DNA from: Schistosoma haematobium
Lineage: Eukaryota > Platyhelminthes > Trematoda > Strigeidida > Schistosomatidae
Length of the DNA stretch: 64,000 nucleotides
Assembly: GCF_000699445.3 (NCBI RefSeq)
Contig: NC_067195.1
Location: forward strand, 69,002,591-69,066,590
Direction of reading: 5' to 3'
Positions 11,617 through 24,013 of this stretch are shown in pieces (position 1 is the first letter of the stretch; each line of letters opens with the position of its first letter). A program made the position numbers and the translations under genes. The notes beneath the pieces were generated by a model. The model saw only the letters and a list, made by a program, of their open reading frames with translations, ran no database searches and had not been told where the DNA came from.

Positions 11617-11741
11617 AAATGGGGTTTTATGGAGACTTTAGTCATTTCAATAGTTAAGATCATGAGTTAATTGAAGCTAGACCACCATAGAAAACCTGAA
11701 AACTATTAAAATTATTACAATCTCCACAAAACCGCTTCTGA
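11617..11741. repeat. Family A SINE, collapsed palindrome
   Basis: Left arm (GGGGTTTTATGGAGACTTTA ... GACCACCATAGAAAACC) is followed directly by right-arm tail (ACAATCTCCACAAAACC, CTTCTGA). The whole centre is deleted. It lies 13 bp before a nearly full-length plus copy. Confidence 0.75.
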
Positions 11742-11754
11742 TACGAATCAATAT

Positions 11755-12100
11755 ATGCTCACTAGTAACTGACTCCAAGATGTATGTTCTAGACTTCTAG
11801 TGAGAAGCAGTGACTAGTGGAGTTTAACCGAGTTAGTTGTGAGATAGTAACTCACTGATGACAATGGTGAATGTGTCGCTCGATTTCGTGGATTAGTTGA
11901 AGTTAAACATTAACACCATTGGATACCGGCTCAGTGGTCTAATGTGTAAGCGCTCGAGCGCGAGTCTGATAGGTGCCGCTTTAGAATCTTGCGAGGCGGG
12001 ATCTTGGACGCGCACTGCTGAGGAGTCCCAGTGTAGTGCTTCCACGTTTTTCATGGTGGTCTAGCGTCAATTGACTCATGATGTCAACTATTGAAATTAT
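11755..12100 (+). repeat. Family A hammerhead SINE, ribozyme deleted
   Basis: Full head (GCTCACTAGTAACTGAC onward), box A (CGGCTCAGTGGTCTAA), degraded box B and tail. The ribozyme module keeps CTGAGGAGTCCCA, then jumps to GTGCTTCCA. The deletion removes the right half of stem II, GAAA and stem III. Confidence 0.85.
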
Positions 12101-13301
12101 TTTATGGTAGTTTATGGATACTGAGTGTTATTAATTAGTTAAACTAACAGTTCCAGATAGAGTTCGGCTCTAATTTAAAGAATTAATTGTGATCGAAACT
12201 AGTTTAAGAAAATTGTATTTTTAATGTTTCAAAATTGATGATAACTTTTCTTAATATACTATTTTTTAGATGAAAGAACTTTAAAAGACGAGATATACTC
12301 GTTCAGTGTTCTGGTTTTGAAGGTCTAGGTTGGTCATAACGGTGGTCATACATGGGATCAAACTTAAGCCTTCTCAGGTTTTACGTTAGCAAGTTACGTC
12401 TCCCGAAATCAATAAACGAAAACCAGGTGTCTCATATTTCGAAGATTAGTCACTTCTTTATTTAGCTCTATCTATTAGACCGTAGAATATGGTTGACATT
12501 ATGTTCCCTTTGCCTTTGTTTATAGAACTATCAGGTCAATTAATTTTCCGGTCATATACCTCGACAACAAAAATTGTTTTTATTTATTATATTGTGACAT
12601 CAAAGGACCGGTCATAGTGCTCTTTGCTGTAGAATCTAAAAAGTAAACCTAGAACATTCTACAAGTGAGATTGAATTTAACTTTGTTTGGTATTAGGTAC
12701 ACATCAACTTCTGTAATCATGGTTTTGAAATACACTGTTATCAAGTGGAGAAAACATATTTACTTAGGAAACCTAAATGTTGCTGATCTTTACATTCAAT
12801 ATTTCAGTCTTAACAAAACCAATTTTAAAATATTGGTGATGAAATTATCACGTATTTGAGTGAATATCAACTTGATTTCTTTAACTGTAAGTCAAAAAAT
12901 TTATTTCTACAGTTTAAAATGATTACACGCCTTTGAATCTTTGCTATAGTTCTTAAATATTTTCATAATAAAGCAGTATAATTGGCTAGTAACCAGAAGA
13001 CAGTGATTCTGAGTATATGACCACAATTCCTGTTGTAAATAAAATTATGCACTGGGATTTTAGGCTTGCGAATAAAAAGCATTCACCAATAGACAAACGG
13101 CGCTCTAAAATGATGCAGTAAAATTATAAAACAAGGTCTGGAAAAATATGTGATTAATTCAAATAACTTGAGTATTGGGTAAATTAATGCAATAAAACAC
13201 TTTTAATATCCAATGAATGGCAAATTAGATTTTTGATGTTCCTCAACTTAGTGTAAGATGCTTTTTTAGATTAAGGAAACAGTATTGTTGTTGCTCCATT
13301 C
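12101..13301. other. No recognised gene
   Basis: AT-rich. Positions 12300-12640 are slightly more GC-balanced (GTCATACATGGGATC, CGAAATCAATAAACG) and could be an old LTR, but I found no termini or duplication to support that. Confidence 0.4.
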
Positions 13302-13980
13302 TGGTCAACAACAACCTAGAACCTCGTACGTACGTACATCAGTTTGAGTTGCCATACCACATTAGCACAGAGATGCAGTTGTCGATTCAAATACCGTAGT
13401 GGTGAAGGTAGTAGGAGTGTAATCAGTAATCGGGAAGATTAGGGTTCGGAGATGTTATTTAAAGAGTATAATACAGTGAAATAAATTTGGGAAGAGAAAA
13501 AAAGACAAAGAGGAATCAGGAGATTAGAATTTGGGAGGATACAAAGAATGGATGCACCCGCGCCACTGCAAACGATTTTGAGCCATGTCATTCAAGGTAT
13601 CTAACCATCGATCGCTATCATCTCGTGGATTCCAATCAAGTAGTCTACACCTAACAACATGGCTCAATCCACTTGTCAGTGACTTCATGGACTTGTGCCA
13701 TGTTTTGATCTGGCCGCCCCTAGCTTTCTCCCAACCTACTCCTACACCATAAAACATCGCATATCGGGGCAGTCGGTGGTTTAGCATACGTAACGCGAGT
13801 CCCATCCATCTCAACTGATGAAGTTTCACTACTTCATCGATTGATTTGTCACCCTTACTTAGTTCCCGTTTCCTAACAATTGCATTACTTACTCGGTGGT
13901 CCCAGGATATACGAGCAATGCTTCGAAGACATCTATGATCGAATACTAGTAACCTACGAATATCCGCCACTCTTACAGGC
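13302..13980 (-). pseudogene. RTE-like non-LTR retrotransposon 3' end, C-terminal domain plus 3' UTR
   Basis: The minus-strand frame 13524-13970 (148 residues) reads VADIRRLLVFDHRCLRSI, then RWMGLALRM, GGQIKTWHKSMKSLTSGL, LDWNPRDDSDRWLDTLNDMA and QNRLQWRGCIHSL. This block follows the reverse transcriptase in RTE-type elements. The apparent ATG is really a GTG, and the frame is open a little further upstream before homology stops near 13980, so the copy is 5'-truncated. Its 3' UTR (13302-13523) includes the (GTAC)n stretch at about 13328-13337. A sister fragment on the plus strand at 56209 shares both the protein end and the UTR. Confidence 0.8.
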
Positions 13981-15052
13981 CATCAATCAGAAGAAGTATC
14001 TTATATGAAGTTGCAACACACTTATTGTAATTTTACTAATGTATCAGTTGCTTTTTTATTAATATCCAACTATGTTTGCAAAGAAAAACAATCATAATTA
14101 CTATTTCAGTGTTTCTATGCACAGTTTTTGTTTTACAAAATAGAATCGATCACTGTATTTTTAGAAAAAAAGTTATAAATTTCCTGAAATCATATTCAAA
14201 ATAGAACTTATGTGAATGACTCAATAAATAACTTATGTCAGTTAGTAATTTAAACCTCCTTAATCAAGTAGGTTATATAATAATGTAGACTAAATTTATT
14301 CAGGACTAAGTAAAAGTTAAATCACAAAAAGACATTACAAACAATAGTGTTTCGACGAAAATTTGTTTTAAGACTGAAGAAATGAACATACTTTGATTTA
14401 GCACCACAAATCACATATTCAAATCTAAGTTCAAATATCCGGACAGTTCAATTCGAAGATCTTATCTACGAATCACTTTGTCTAGTAACGAAAAACTTTA
14501 GAATTAAATTACATATGTAATGAATACCAGTCAACTATTCATTCAATTCATGGATACAAAGCTGAAAAATTAGCATTTTAAAAGTTAGGAATATGTGTAA
14601 ATACTAAAATTTACTCAATAATAACCAAGAACTCCAAAAATATCTCTGCACAAAACACATTAATAGTGATTCATGCGAACTTAAAATAAACAAAGCCATG
14701 ACGTTAGGAAACTTTTCAGACCTGAAACTGAAAAACATATAACTAAAATAACGAATGAACTACTTTAGAAAAACATTTTAAAATAGTTCTATGATTACAT
14801 TCAAACGATTTGACAGACTGAAACATTGAGGTAAATACGATATAGCTTACATAATGCACATACTGTTTTGTCTCATAACTGGATACCTATACAATTCATT
14901 ATACTCCATGAACCCAATTGATGACATTTATATAAGTTATTATATACAATGCATTAAAATATATTAATATAGTATCGTAAATTAAGCGAAACTTTTCTAC
15001 TTGTTTAATCCTGAAATTTACTTGATCTAATTACCATACAATATAGACTCAT
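13981..15052. other. No recognised feature
   Basis: AT-rich DNA with no coding frame of note. Confidence 0.5.
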
Positions 15053-15419
15053 TGTTGGGGATGTTAGATCCCTAGAACTCACTTGGTAAATACCTCTTTT
15101 TATAATTTTATTTCAAAAATTTGAATTCCTTGTTTTCGCGCCAAAAAGCGCTCATTTTTAATTTCATGGGTTCATTGTATCTTTTAGTATGCTATTTTGT
15201 AACGCTCCCCAAGGACAATTTTTTGCTGTATATATATGTTTGATTTGTGCCTGTGCATTTAGCTGCTTGCGGAATATATTTCCCTGTTTCGAAGTTGAAC
15301 TTTTCTCTCTAGTTAGAAGGCCTGGGACACGTCAGAATAGTCAGCTTATTAATCTTTGATCACAGAGTCTTTGTTCCATTCTCAGACTAAGTGAACTCAT
15401 TATCACTTCAAACATATCA
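15053..15419 (+). mobile_element. Solo LTR (LTR family 2) with perfect 5-bp duplication
   Basis: The 367-bp segment starts TGTTGGGGATGTTAG and ends CATATCA (TG...CA). It is flanked on both sides by CTCAT (15048-15052 and 15420-15424). A second copy lies at 58100-58514. Shared landmarks are AGATCC(C)AGAACTCACTTG, CTGTATATATA, GCGGAATATA, CTCTCTNTAGTTAG and CATTCTCAGACTAA. No internal region is present, so this is an LTR-LTR recombination product. Confidence 0.85.
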
Positions 15420-15486
15420 CTCATATAGACTTATATCTCTATTCTAACACTTTCATAATGTTAGTATTCATATAGAACAAACGAAT

Positions 15487-15774
15487 TACCTTAAAGGTAA
15501 CAAGATTAAATCAAAGTGCATTAAAAATCTACCAAGTGAAGCGAATGGTACTGGGTTTGAGTCTCAGAGTGAACATCAACTCTAAGATGTAGGTACATCC
15601 AGCTGGCGAGTCCCAAATAGGACGAAACGCGCATCCTAGATTCCATTGCTAGCCACTATCCATCAATGCTTACAAAAAGCTCGGCAATATCGAGGCATAC
15701 GCACAGTATGCACATATGCCAATAACAAACTGATCCATTACAGTCTTAAACCTTAATGGGAAGATACAAGCCAA
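15487..15774 (+). repeat. Family S (Smα-like) hammerhead retroposon, decayed
   Basis: Contains a degenerate tRNA-like box B (GGGTTTGAGTCTCAG), the lead-in GGTACATCCAG, a ribozyme module and the 3' part (GCTAGCCACTATCC and a tail to about 15774). Stem II (GTCC/GGAC, loop CAAATA) and GAAA are intact, but the core is CTGGCGA instead of CTGATGA (A6 changed) and stem III has a mismatch. Smα elements of schistosomes are known to encode hammerhead ribozymes; this copy should not cleave. Confidence 0.8.
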
Positions 15775-16496
15775 ACAATACCAAGTGAATCTACCAAGTG
15801 ATTATCAAATTAATCAATAATGAATTAATAATATGTCTAATATTTACTTGTAAACTGTTATACTCATATAGTTTTCTTTTTCTCACCATTTATTCCTTTT
15901 TAAGATTTATTCATAATGATAGATTAGATACATTTGAAAAACGAAATGAAGTAAGAAAAAGGATATAAAAAACATTCACATTTAAATGTCAATCGTGATT
16001 TAACTTTGTTCTCTTTTGTTTTTTTCTTTGAATTCGACGGTTTATTGTTTTGTTTAAAAGAATAAGGAAGAAAATATTATTACGAGTTTTTATTTTTTTT
16101 ATTTTAAGAAAGTGTAGTTGTTTACTGTTTCCTTTTTTGAAAAATAAACAAACAAAAAGGTATTGTATTAAGTATAGATGATTCTGTCAAGTAAATTACA
16201 AAAGTATGAATGATATATTTGATTATTTAAAATCAATTAATGAGCTTTATATAAATATAATGAAAATAAATAAATAAATAAATACTGGATTGAATTAAGC
16301 TTCAAGAGAATCATTACAAATGAGATCAGCTTCATAGCAATTATTGTTTTTTGTTTTCACTATCATTTGCCTACACACACACACACACATACACATGTTA
16401 AAGATACAATAATGTCATTTCATCCTAACCGTAAAGTAATGACTGTTCCCACTTCAATAGTTTAATATATTTTATAAAGCTAACAGTAACTGTATT
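15775..16496. other. No gene; simple repeats
   Basis: AT-rich. (AAAT)n lies at about 16264-16284 and (AC)n at about 16373-16390. Confidence 0.6.
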
Positions 16497-17005
16497 TTCA
16501 ATAGTTGAAATCATGAGTCAATTGAAGCTAGAACACCATGGAAAACCTGGAAGCACTGAACGGCCGTTTCGTCCCAGTACGGTACTCCTCAGCAGTGCGC
16601 GTCCATGAACCCACCCCAGGTGGGATTCGAACTCAGGGCCTATCAGTCGGCTCAATAGTGGTTGACTTCAAGAGGCATTTCCTGGAGTTTTAGTGGGAAG
16701 CCGTGACCAGTGGAGTTCAATCAGGTCTGTTGTGAGATAGGAACTCACTGAAGACAATGGTGTACGTTGGCGCGATCTCTTGGATTGGTTGAAGTTAGAC
16801 ATTAACACCGCTGGACGCCGACCAGCTCAGTGGTCTCGAGGTTAAGTGCTCGCGCGCGAGACTGATTGGTCCTGGGTTCGAATCTCTCGAGGCGGGATCG
16901 TGGATGAGCAATGCTGAGAAGTCCCATACTACGACGAAACGGCCGTTCAGTGCTTCCAGGATTTCCACGGTGGTCTAGCTTCAATTTACCCAAGATTTCA
17001 ACCAA
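16497..17005. repeat. Family A SINE head-to-head inverted pair
   Basis: A minus copy (16497-16655) is followed at once by a plus copy (about 16656-17005). The minus copy runs tail, ribozyme, box B (minus strand of GGGATTCGAACTCAGG) and is cut in the tRNA-like region. The plus copy has the head (GTTGACTTCAAGAGGCATTT onward), box A (AGCTCAGTGGTCTCGAGG), box B (GGGTTCGAATCTC), ribozyme and partial tail. The plus ribozyme core is CTGAGAA (G8 lost); the minus ribozyme is listed separately. Open frames at 16802-17005 and 16911-17093 are repeat shadows. Confidence 0.85.
16553..16598 (-). ncRNA. Hammerhead ribozyme (type I), best-preserved family A copy
   Basis: Minus strand: stem I GCACTG, core CTGAGGA, stem II with one mismatch closing on GGGAC, GAAA, stem III palindrome ACGGCCGT, cleavage nucleotide U, stem I CAGTGC. 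Stem I is fully complementary and every invariant core base is present. U at position 17 is permitted (H rule) but usually slower than C. The tRNA-like promoter next to it is truncated, so it may not be transcribed on its own. Confidence 0.7.
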
Positions 17006-18471
17006 GTCATTTTCATTTAGAAAAGAATACTATAACCGGTTTATATACACAAATACACGCACATCTGTAACCATAGTCACTTTAAAAGTCTAGAGTTCCA
17101 TTATCTTTATCTGAATCAAATTTCATTTAGAGCTTAAATCAGAAAAAATATTGACATGAGCCATGGAAATGTCCAGTTTAAAAAGTCGCAAATATTTTGA
17201 CAAATAACCATTCAAACTTTATATGTAAGCAGTTTTTTTCTGTAAGCTACTCTAACAATAAGAACTCTTTTGAAGACAGCAAGAACAAAGATTGGTGCAG
17301 AATAATAAGAATTCACTTTATTTCTTAAGGTTCTCATCAGCTACTTACAACCTAGAATATTTAAAATTCAACATTATTACAGATATTGACATACTTATAC
17401 ATAAGATGGTGAATAAAGATGAATAAATGTATCATGGTGTAGCGAAGATTCCGATAGAGTTAATGAGGTCATAAAATTTTGTCTCGAATAAATAAAGTTT
17501 GAGAGGGAAAGTTCCGGAACATTGAAATAGTGATTAGAACTCATGAAAATAGATTAATGGTCATAAAGAAAATATGAATTGAAATCAGCCAGTTATGTAT
17601 GATGTAATTTAAACTTCAGAAAGAGTTGAAATAATGATGCAATAAATAAAGAAATAAATAAATAGAAATAAATGAATAAAAAGGGGGTGGGTTATTGTTA
17701 CCAGGGTAAAGAAAGATTTATTACTGTCTCCATTTGTATACAAAAAGAGACAGTAATAAAGGGAACTATGTGTATGAAAGAACTCTTTTACATAAACGTA
17801 AATCAACAAACTATATATAATTTTAATATCATTTCTTTCTGAGTTAATAATTATAATCTATTACCTTTTTTTGTGTACTTGTTAAGCATTTCATTATAAT
17901 CTTTCATAGTTAACTATGTGATTGAGATTTATATCATCTGAAAGATTTTCAACCCTACTTACTTTATTATCACATCTCCCCCCCACCTCATATTCATTAG
18001 AAGTACGATCTTGTTCAATAGTAAATAGACTTGTAAATTTGTGTATCTAAAAGCATAATCTTTTATTTTGAATGTAACAGAATCTACTCACTACTCAGTA
18101 TTCTATTTATATTAGTGAATATAAAGATATTTTCTTTTTATTCATTTATACTAAATATTAGCTTATTTTTGATTTACCTACATGGGTCATACAAATGCCA
18201 GTAATAAAATAGAATAATAAATAATTAATTTACTCAATTGTCAAATTAGATTTATTTCTTTTTATTCTAATCAAACATTTGCTCACATATCTGAATTTGA
18301 TATGGAAACTTGTTGTATTAATATGAGAATACATAATAAAATAGGTTAACTTTATAGTGAAATGGATTGTAGGATAAGATGGTTATTTTTAAAAGAACAG
18401 AAAATTTTTGTAAACATCATCAAATATTGATAAAGTCTTTTTATTAGTTGATAATAAAGAAAAGTTTCGTA
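17006..18471. other. No recognised feature
   Basis: AT-rich. The open frame 17609-17809 (minus) is Phe/Ile/Tyr-rich without a domain. Confidence 0.5.
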
Positions 18472-18602
18472 TCAGAAAGGGGTTTTGTGGAGATTTTTAG
18501 TAATTTCAATAGTTGGAATCATGAGTCAATTGAAGCTAGACCACCATGGAAAACCTGGAAGCAGTGAACGGCTGTTTCGTGCTAGTATGGGACTCCTCAG
18601 CC
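18472..18602 (-). repeat. Family A hammerhead SINE, truncated inside the ribozyme
   Basis: Minus copy beginning TCAGAAAGGGGTTTTGTGG (plus strand) and ending at the 5' edge of the ribozyme core (ACTCCTCAGCC on plus). CTGAGGA and GAAA are present, but the upstream stem I strand, promoter and head are missing. The end point at the ribozyme is typical of LINE-style 5' truncation. Confidence 0.8.
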
Positions 18603-21600
18603 ATTGAAAATCTTTGTATGTTTTATTGAACTAATTTTTCATTTTACATTAAACTGAACTGTATCTACCGTTCAATACACATATAAATTCGATTGTTCAG
18701 TTTCTATGACTTCTGTTTTCTCCTACATTAGTAAATCAGATGAAAAACTGATCTAATGTTTACCATTTAAGTAATATCGAGAATAAAAACAATATTATTA
18801 GTAAATAGCTTGACTATTTATAAATAAATCTATGAATATTAATGTAATTGTTTGAGAAATTCCTAACGTTTTCTTACATCAGTGAAGTAGCTATTAAAAA
18901 GTAGATTTCAGTCAGCCCTGTAATTCCTTTCAACTATGAATCTTAAAGATTAGTCTTAATACAGGTATTAAATTATTTTATAGTGTAGAACATAATTTCT
19001 TTGTTTTATAAACTGTTTAGTTTTAACTTAATATTATTTAACAAACATTTTATAATATGACCGCTTACCTACACTATAATTCAGCAAACAAAACATACCT
19101 CCAATGAAAGTTTGTCACTTAAACACTAGAACTAAGAGTTACAAATATTGTAAAGAAGAAAGATTGCAAAAATGCATCACAATTTATCAAGGTTAAAGAA
19201 CCGGCATGAATTAGTTTGGTTCTAAATACAATTATTATTAGTTCAGTTTTACATAGACATTTATTATTATCAGTATCCTAATACATTTATCGGTTAATAT
19301 AGTGCATAGGACTAGAAAAAGTAAAGTTTAATATCGATAGGCTACCTCATGAATACATAAGTTTAAGACAGAAATAAACCTCTTAAATAGTCCCTGTGTC
19401 GAAGGATCAAAATAAATGCTCTCGTGACTTGAATTCTAAAACTGTTTTTTCTTTCTGGAATCAGTCTCATTTTATATACAAAAATTATCAGGAAAACATC
19501 GGTGTATAAATTACTTCAAAGGTAAATTATTTTAAAAGAATCTTTATAACCTATTTTGAAAAAAGCATATAAACGTGATTTGAGTTTTAAGCTTAGTCGA
19601 ACAAGATATTTCTCTAACGATACTCATGAATACAATGTGCATAAATCAGTTCCATATTATGAAAAGTTATGTAACATACAATAGTATTCAAATATACATA
19701 AGTAAACTTGTACTGTGGTAAAATGACAACTTATTCTACTGTAAATAATCTGTTGATATTATAAAAAGCTGAATGATTATTCATTATGGTTATAAAATTA
19801 CAACCAGTATTGTTTTATTTCACAATAGGTATCATTATTGAATATGCCTAGTAACATTGACCTACTTCAACAGTACAATTTTAACTTCTTTAGTATTAAA
19901 GCTTGTGTTGATTAGTGTTTTCTCTTGCAGTAATATGATAATACTGTTGGATAACAGCTCTATTTTCGAATTCTAGTTGTTAACAAAATATAAGCTATTT
20001 CAATAGATGAAAAGATCTATTTGAAAAGTTCACTTTCAGTTTACGGTTCATTTGACTTTAATTGCTGAAATTAATCATGACAGATAATCAATATAAAAAA
20101 AGTTGAGCAATAAAACGTATACGTATATTCGTTAACTAGCTAGACAATTATTGTGTATTTAGATTTATGAGTCAATGTTAGCAACATATAACCTGACAGA
20201 TATGAGGATTCTTTGCGAATTACCACAATGTACCAGCTAAGTGAAATGAAATTATTGAGACACACAACATAGTACAAGAAATGGCAATAGTATATGTGAT
20301 GGCAGAAAAGAGTATAAATAGATCAAATGACTTAAGAATAAATTTTTGAAGTTTACAGTGTAAGATAATTTTCTTGTTCAGGACAATGAGTGACTTAATA
20401 GACGGTAATTAGGGATAAATAATACTTGTCTAACCAACTCAGTTGAAGATACATTGCTACATCAATTGACTTTTGCGTCTAAACTCAATATTCACTCACT
20501 CGATGGTCCAAACATACCTGTGCAATGATTTGAAGTCATCAGCGTATGAACATTTAGAAGTCTGTGTTTCACAATTATAAAGTAGAACAAAATGAACTTT
20601 TGCCCCGTGTATAGTTAAAAGCATAAATCTGCTCAATTATTGTTTTCATTAAGCCGTTTGTTTTCATGTATTTAAGTCTTGTAAGTAATCAGTTAAGGTG
20701 TGTACAATAGTTTCGCTAGAATTTCTAACATCACCACTTATTTTCACTATTAATCCCTCTTTTCTATAGAAATAACATTTGTGTTATATTTTGGTATGAG
20801 AAGATATTTTTCCACACAAAGTAAAGGTGAAAATACTACTAAGTAATACAATCAGTAAACGTACATAACACATAAAAAGTAAATGCTATTACCTCGCAAA
20901 AATCACAGTCTGAATTAAATGTCTACTAAAATAAAAAACAGATTGAAATGAATGTTCTACAAGACAAAGTTTCTATGGATGTTGAGTGTTCATTTGTTCT
21001 TAATAAGGAAAAAGGATAAATGAGCCAAAATGACTCTTTCTTTTAAAGAATACTAAAAACCTAACGTCGTTGTAAGTAGCTTGGTATTTTTCTTATATAT
21101 CATATTAAATGAAATCACACTACATTAGAGTACCTTCATGTACGATACAATTGCCTTTTAAAAAAAATCACAAAATATAAGCTTATACCTGTCAACAAAT
21201 AATTTCATACTTACCAAGATATTCTTCTTTGAAGTACTTATAATTCCGTCACAATCTTATTAAACAATATAAATGTTTTACAGCATACTGAATTAAATGA
21301 TAATTGGCCTAATTTTTTTTTGAATAAGTAGTTATAGAATATAAAAATAATGCTTGACAGCTTCAATCAGGTCAATATAATTCAATAATATTCAGCGCAA
21401 TAATCGTTGACATTATGGATAGTTTCTTTTTACCAATTTATTAATTCCATGCTTATGTTTACTTATATTAATAGTGATAATAATTTGTATCTATTTGAAC
21501 TAGTCCTTCGTTTACTATGCTTACTTTATAACTAATATTAACTTCTAATATATATTATATATGTATATGATATCCTAGAAAATCATTTTAATTTTACCCC

Positions 21601-22039
21601 CAAAACTAATCTACTCAATTTTGATTGGTTGATTGAATTATAAAGAGAGAGAGAGAGAGAAAAAGAAGAAAAAAGAAACAACCACACCCTACTCAATATT
21701 ACTGAGATTTAGATAGAAATTCTATTTATTGACTAAGCAATTGTTTTAGTGAAATTTTTTTGCTCTTTCTTCAGAATATTAGAATAAAAAAAATTATCAT
21801 CAATTTCTATTGATAAAGCCTGTTATTATTCATGAGAATTAGTGTTTATCAACTTTTTTTGGAGGAAAAAACAAACAATTTTTATGATGACGTGCATTTT
21901 TTTTCTGAAGATTTGTTCGTTTAAATTATCAAACAAACAACAACAAAAATAGATGAAAACAAAGAAACACAATGGTATTGATATATATACATATAAATCT
22001 ATGCGAATCTATACTAGAAAAACAATGTCATTCTTATAC
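18603..22039. other. Long AT-rich stretch without recognised features
   Basis: About 3.4 kb with no convincing ORF or member of the repeat families named here. A (GA)n run lies at about 21644-21662. Confidence 0.55.
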
Positions 22040-22437
22040 TTACTGCTTGGCGGCATATTTGAATATTTGGGCTACCTGTCCCTGCCATCTGGATATTTCA
22101 ATAACTTATCTGATTTCTTATTTGTTTCAACACATCATTATGCCCATTAGTTGCATAACCTATTCAGGAGTGTTTGTGACAAGTTTACGACATTTCTCTG
22201 TACGACTTACACAATCGTCTAATCAGAGACAGTATGGTTGCTGATAATGTGAAACGAAAAGAATATATATTATTCAGATGTCGATTTCTAAACTGTTCAT
22301 ATCTAACTGGCGATCACTCAGTGTTTATCGTTAGTACCGACTAAGAAGTAAGAAAAGGAAACTTGTTGAAATACTTTGTGCTGAGAATTCTATATTGTCC
22401 CAAAAATATAATATTGAATAAAGTCAATAATAATAAT
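22040..22437 (+). repeat. CR1/SR1-like retrotransposon 3' UTR fragment
   Basis: Matches 59972-60335 and, inverted, 57209-57636: a CTGCTTGGCGGCATATTTGA start, AACACATCATTATGCC, and the terminal block TTGTTGAAATACTTTGTGC ... GAATAAAGTCAATAATAAT. Only untranslated sequence is present; the open frames at 21953-22150 and 21972-22244 are coincidental. Confidence 0.7.
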
Positions 22438-23263
22438 CATACATAATAACAAACCAATAGTGATAACTTTATTTTAAATTAAGTTCACTTGTACTCAACT
22501 AGATAAACATGAATATAGAAAGTAAACTGGTAAATTGAATAGGTGTACTTCTAAGGGTTAACGGAGAAAAAACATGCTATTATACGTTATTATAGATGTA
22601 GAAGTAATGTCTAGTGAATAAGAAAAAGAGAATCCAGCAAATAAAATTTTCTTCTCGACGAAATCATTTACTTAAGCTGAACATTCGTATATATAATTAT
22701 ATGGAAAATGTATGTCTATAGGAGGATAGAAAAAGTTGCATCACCAAAATGGATTCGAGGATAAATAATAAATGAGGTGACGTACTAATCAAGGAATAAG
22801 GAAGAAAATGGTTTATCGGTCAGATAATAGTCCAATTGATGTCTAGTGTTCAATATCTAAGAAACATAACATTCATAAACATCGTTGAAATTAAAATTCA
22901 GTGGATCAGAGGTATAAATTTATACTTCGGGATTCGCAGCTTAATTAACCATAATGTGTGAAAAGTTTCTTATCTGTAAATCTACGTAAATGGCACCTAT
23001 ACAAGAAAAACAATTTTATTCTTATACTTACAGAATTTCATCGTTCTACATACTTCAAAGATGTTTTTAGTTCATTAGTTTTAAAACTATAACGTATAAA
23101 ATTCAATGTTCGTAGTTAATTTTACTGTAATATTGTAGTTTTGCTTAATTTTGTGTGAATATAATGAACTTGTAATTACCATAGTTTTAAATGAAATGCC
23201 TTGTGTATATGTTGAAACTCAATAAACATTATCATGATTACTGAACAAATATATTTGTAATTT
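22438..23263. other. No recognised feature
   Basis: AT-rich DNA, no coding pattern. Confidence 0.5.
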
Positions 23264-23859
23264 TATAGTTGAATTTATGAATCAATTGAAGCTAGATCAC
23301 CATAAAAAACGTGGAAGCACTGGACGGCCGTTTCGTCCTATTGTGGGACTCCGAGAAGTGCGTATCCACTATCCCGCCCCGCAGGATTCAAACTCAGGAC
23401 CTATCGGTATCGCACGCGAACGCTTAACGTCTGGGTCACTGAGCCGACATCCAATAGTGTTAACGTCTAACTTCAACCAATCCATTATATTGAGCCTTCG
23501 TCCACCATCGTCTTTTAGTGAGAAGCAGTGACCAGTGGAGTTCAACTGGGTGTGTTATGCGATAGAAACTCATTGAAGACAATGGTGGGCGGTGGCGCAA
23601 TTCCATGGATTGCTTGAAGTTAGATATTAACACCGTTAGATGCCGGTTCAGTGGTCTAGAAGTTAGGTGTTCACGCACGAGATCGGTATGTCCCGGGATC
23701 GAATCCCGCAAGGCGAGATAGTGGGTACGCACTCATGGGAGTCCCATACTAAGACGGAACGGCCGTCTAGTGCTCCCAGATTTTCCATGGTGGTCTGGCT
23801 TCAATTGATTCATGAATTCAACTATAAAATTACTTAAATCTCCACAAAAACCCCTTTCG
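23264..23859. repeat. Family A SINE, complete head-to-head inverted pair
   Basis: The clearest paired example. A minus copy (23264 to about 23508) with tail, ribozyme, box B, box A and head is followed by a plus copy (about 23515-23859) in the opposite order, ending CCACAAAAACCCCTTTCGC. Both arms carry box A and box B. Both ribozymes are dead: the minus core has lost CTGAGGA, and the plus copy reads CATGGGA and GGAA. The shared arms could fold into a hairpin of roughly 240 bp per arm with mismatches. Confidence 0.85.
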
Positions 23860-24013
23860 CAAATATATTTGTATTTAAATGTTTATTTGAGTATAATTAA
23901 CAGTAAATCTCGACATACAATGTGAGAATCCAATCATACGTAAATAAATTGTCGTCAAAATGAAGAATAATAATAACATTTGAATGTAAATTCTAAGTGA
24001 AACTTATTATTAC

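Noticed and set aside
12300..12640. Another solo LTR
   Set aside because: Composition is suggestive but I found no TG...CA ends, duplication or second copy.
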